A stretch of DNA of 64,000 nt from Pseudomonas vlassakiae (GTDB lineage Bacteria > Pseudomonadota > Gammaproteobacteria > Pseudomonadales > Pseudomonadaceae), in contig NZ_JABWRP020000012.1 of NCBI RefSeq assembly GCF_014269035.2, positions 1-64,000 on the forward strand. The letters run 5' to 3'. The number at the start of each line of letters is the position of its first letter. Within the stretch, counting starts at the first letter, position 1. Position numbers and translations under genes: made by a program. The notes beneath the pieces were generated by a model that saw nothing but the letters and a program-made list of their open reading frames with translations, searched no databases and was not told where the DNA came from. Shown here piece after piece: positions 62,529 through 64,000 of this stretch.

Positions 62529-62600
62529 ATGTGGACCAAACCTGCATACACTGACCTGCGTATCGGCTTCGAAGTGACCATGTACTTCGCCAACCGCTAA
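62529..62600 (+). CDS. pqqA: PQQ precursor peptide PqqA
   Basis: 23-residue peptide [23 protein letters not shown] whose Glu15 and Tyr19 (the E-V-T-M-Y motif) are crosslinked by PqqE and become the PQQ skeleton. AAGGAG lies nine bases before the ATG. Too short for usual gene callers but unmistakable. A stem-loop follows before pqqB. Confidence 0.97.
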
Positions 62601-62616
62601 GCCCTGCTTTGCGGAT

Positions 62617-62649
62617 CGACGCCTCGGCCCGCCGGGGCGTCGTTGTTTT
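62617..62649 (+). terminator. Attenuating stem-loop between pqqA and pqqB
   Basis: cgacgcc / ggcgtcg stem with an inner ggc/gcc pair, followed by TTGTTTT. It should stop part of the transcripts after pqqA, giving more precursor peptide than enzymes, as reported for pqq operons of other bacteria. Confidence 0.7.
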
Positions 62650-62680
62650 CCGGATACGGCTTTTCGCAGAAGGAGTGGCC

Positions 62681-63592
62681 ATGTACATCCAGATTCTCGG
62701 TTCCGCCGCCGGTGGTGGTTTCCCGCAGTGGAACTGCAACTGCGTCAATTGCAAGGGCTATCGCGACGGCAGCCTGCGCGCCACGGCACGCACCCAGTCG
62801 TCCATCGCCCTGTCCGACGACGGTGAGCACTGGATCCTGTGCAATGCCTCGCCTGACATCCGCGCCCAGCTCCAGGCCTTCGCACCGATGCAGCCGGCGC
62901 GCGCCCTGCGCGATACCGGGATCAACGCCATCGTCCTGCTCGACAGCCAGATCGACCATACCACCGGCCTGCTCAGCCTGCGCGAAGGCTGCCCGCATCA
63001 GGTCTGGTGCACCGACATGGTCCACCAGGACCTGACCAGCGGCTTCCCGCTGTTCAACATGCTCAGCCACTGGAACGGTGGGCTGCAGTGGAACCGCATC
63101 GAGCTCGAAGGCAGTTTCGTCATCGACGCCTGCCCTGACCTCAGGTTCACCCCTTTCCCCCTGCGCAGCGCCGCACCGCCCTATTCGCCGCACCGCTTCG
63201 ACCCCCACCCGGGCGACAACCTCGGCCTGTTGGTCGAAGACACGCGCACTGGCGGCAAGCTGTTCTACGCACCCGGCCTCGGCCAGGTCGATGCCAAGCT
63301 GCTGCAGATGATGCATGGCGCCGACTGCCTGCTGGTCGACGGCACGCTGTGGGAAGATGATGAAATGCAGCGCCGTGGTGTCGGCACCCGTACCGGCCGC
63401 GAGATGGGCCACCTGGCGCAGAATGGCCCGGGTGGCATGCTCGAAGTGCTCGACGGCTTCGCGCGCCAGCGCAAGGTGCTTATCCACATCAACAACACCA
63501 ACCCGATCCTCGATGAAGACTCCCCCGAACGCGCCGAAGTCCAGCGCCGCGGCGTCGAAGTCGCCTTCGATGGCATGAGCATCGAGCTGTAA
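62681..63592 (+). CDS. pqqB: PQQ biosynthesis protein PqqB
   Basis: 303 residues from ATG 62681 (AGGAG upstream), metallo-beta-lactamase-like fold. [24 protein letters not shown] opens the protein, with a CxCxxC zinc-type motif. [13 protein letters not shown] stands at the HxHxDH position. It is implicated in hydroxylation of the PQQ precursor. pqqC begins nine bases later. Confidence 0.95.
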   Translation: MYIQILGSAAGGGFPQWNCNCVNCKGYRDGSLRATARTQSSIALSDDGEHWILCNASPDIRAQLQAFAPMQPARALRDTGINAIVLLDSQIDHTTGLLSLREGCPHQVWCTDMVHQDLTSGFPLFNMLSHWNGGLQWNRIELEGSFVIDACPDLRFTPFPLRSAAPPYSPHRFDPHPGDNLGLLVEDTRTGGKLFYAPGLGQVDAKLLQMMHGADCLLVDGTLWEDDEMQRRGVGTRTGREMGHLAQNGPGGMLEVLDGFARQRKVLIHINNTNPILDEDSPERAEVQRRGVEVAFDGMSIEL

Positions 63593-63601
63593 GGAGGCCC
63601 C

Positions 63602-64000
63602 GTGAGCGACGCACTGCCAATGTCACCTGCCGAATTCGAGCAGGCCCTGCGCGCCAAGGGCGCCTACTACCACATCCACCACCCCTATCACGTGGCGATG
63701 TACCAAGGCCGCGCCACCCGCGAGCAGATTCAGGGCTGGGTAGCCAACCGCTTCTACTACCAGGTCAACATCCCGATGAAGGATGCCGCGATCCTGGCCA
63801 ACTGCCCGGACCGCGAGGTACGCCGTGAGTGGATCCAGCGCCTGCTCGATCATGATGGCGCGCCGGGTGAGGACGGCGGTATCGAAGCCTGGCTGCGACT
63901 GGGCCAGGCGGTCGGCCTCGACCCTGACCAGCTACGTTCCCAGGAACTGGTGCTGCCCGGCGTGCGTTTCGCCGTCGACGCCTACGTCAACTTCGCTCGC
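63602..64000 (+). CDS. pqqC: PQQ synthase PqqC (3' end outside window)
   Basis: Cofactor-less oxidase that carries out the final ring closure and oxidation to PQQ. Start GTG 63602 with a strong AAGGAGG. The first 133 codons are present: [15 protein letters not shown] with the active-site histidines and [16 protein letters not shown]. Cut by the right window edge at about half the normal length of 250 residues. Confidence 0.95.
   Translation, partial: MSDALPMSPAEFEQALRAKGAYYHIHHPYHVAMYQGRATREQIQGWVANRFYYQVNIPMKDAAILANCPDREVRREWIQRLLDHDGAPGEDGGIEAWLRLGQAVGLDPDQLRSQELVLPGVRFAVDAYVNFAR

Overview
The window is a gene-dense, GC-rich stretch of core chromosome from a fluorescent pseudomonad. Gene content, gene order and many protein sequences match the Pseudomonas putida group closely. 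The best markers are rpe-gph-trpE split from trpGDC with an EstP autotransporter between them, the murU-amgK pair, the lysine catabolic pair davBA, and pqqFABC with pqqF first. I see no prophage, insertion sequence, integron, CRISPR array or restriction island. The only mobile-like material is a family of short REP palindromes between genes.

Layout, left to right. 1-4.5 kb: the 3' part of tyrS (cut by the window edge), an M23 cell-wall endopeptidase, anmK and erpA. 4.5-12.1 kb: argC, hemJ, a nitronate monooxygenase-like protein, an SDR oxidoreductase, a HIT protein, coq7, a DUF2157 membrane protein, an OsmC protein, the cAMP receptor Crp/Vfr and a lipoate ligase-like protein. 12.1-20.1 kb: trpGDC, estP and rpe-gph-trpE. 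20.2-29 kb: a polyamine-type ABC transporter, a NarL-type two-component pair, and a DUF3530 protein. 29-39.3 kb: djlA-murU-amgK divergent from the conserved lptD-surA-pdxA-rsmA-apaG-apaH-glpE run. 39.5-44.5 kb: the starvation-associated triad prkA-yeaH-spoVR. 44.5-48.2 kb: cca, folK-folB, plsY and tsaD. 48.2-52.8 kb: the macromolecular synthesis genes rpsU-dnaG-rpoD. 52.9-60 kb: a GGDEF/EAL protein, a tRNA(CAU), an Lrp-type regulator and davBA. 60-64 kb: pqqF-pqqA-pqqB-pqqC, with pqqC cut by the window end.

How the genes work together. AnmK, AmgK and MurU are three steps of the MurNAc recycling route that bypasses de novo UDP-MurNAc synthesis. The two trp operons each carry the same 15-codon Trp-rich leader. 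In front of trpGDC it is a free-standing leader peptide with a terminator-like structure. In front of trpE it is the in-frame 3' end of gph. DavB and DavA take lysine to 5-aminovalerate next to an Lrp-type gene that may control them. PqqA is the precursor peptide for the PQQ cofactor, and a stem-loop separates it from pqqB.

The strongest points for follow-up are the paired trp leaders, the hairpin that runs into the cca ribosome-binding site, the perfect palindrome and SigmaS-like promoter in front of the poorly understood prkA-yeaH-spoVR operon, and an SDR lacking its catalytic serine. I did not find a clearly new multi-gene system. The prkA-yeaH-spoVR triad is the nearest thing to an unexplained one.
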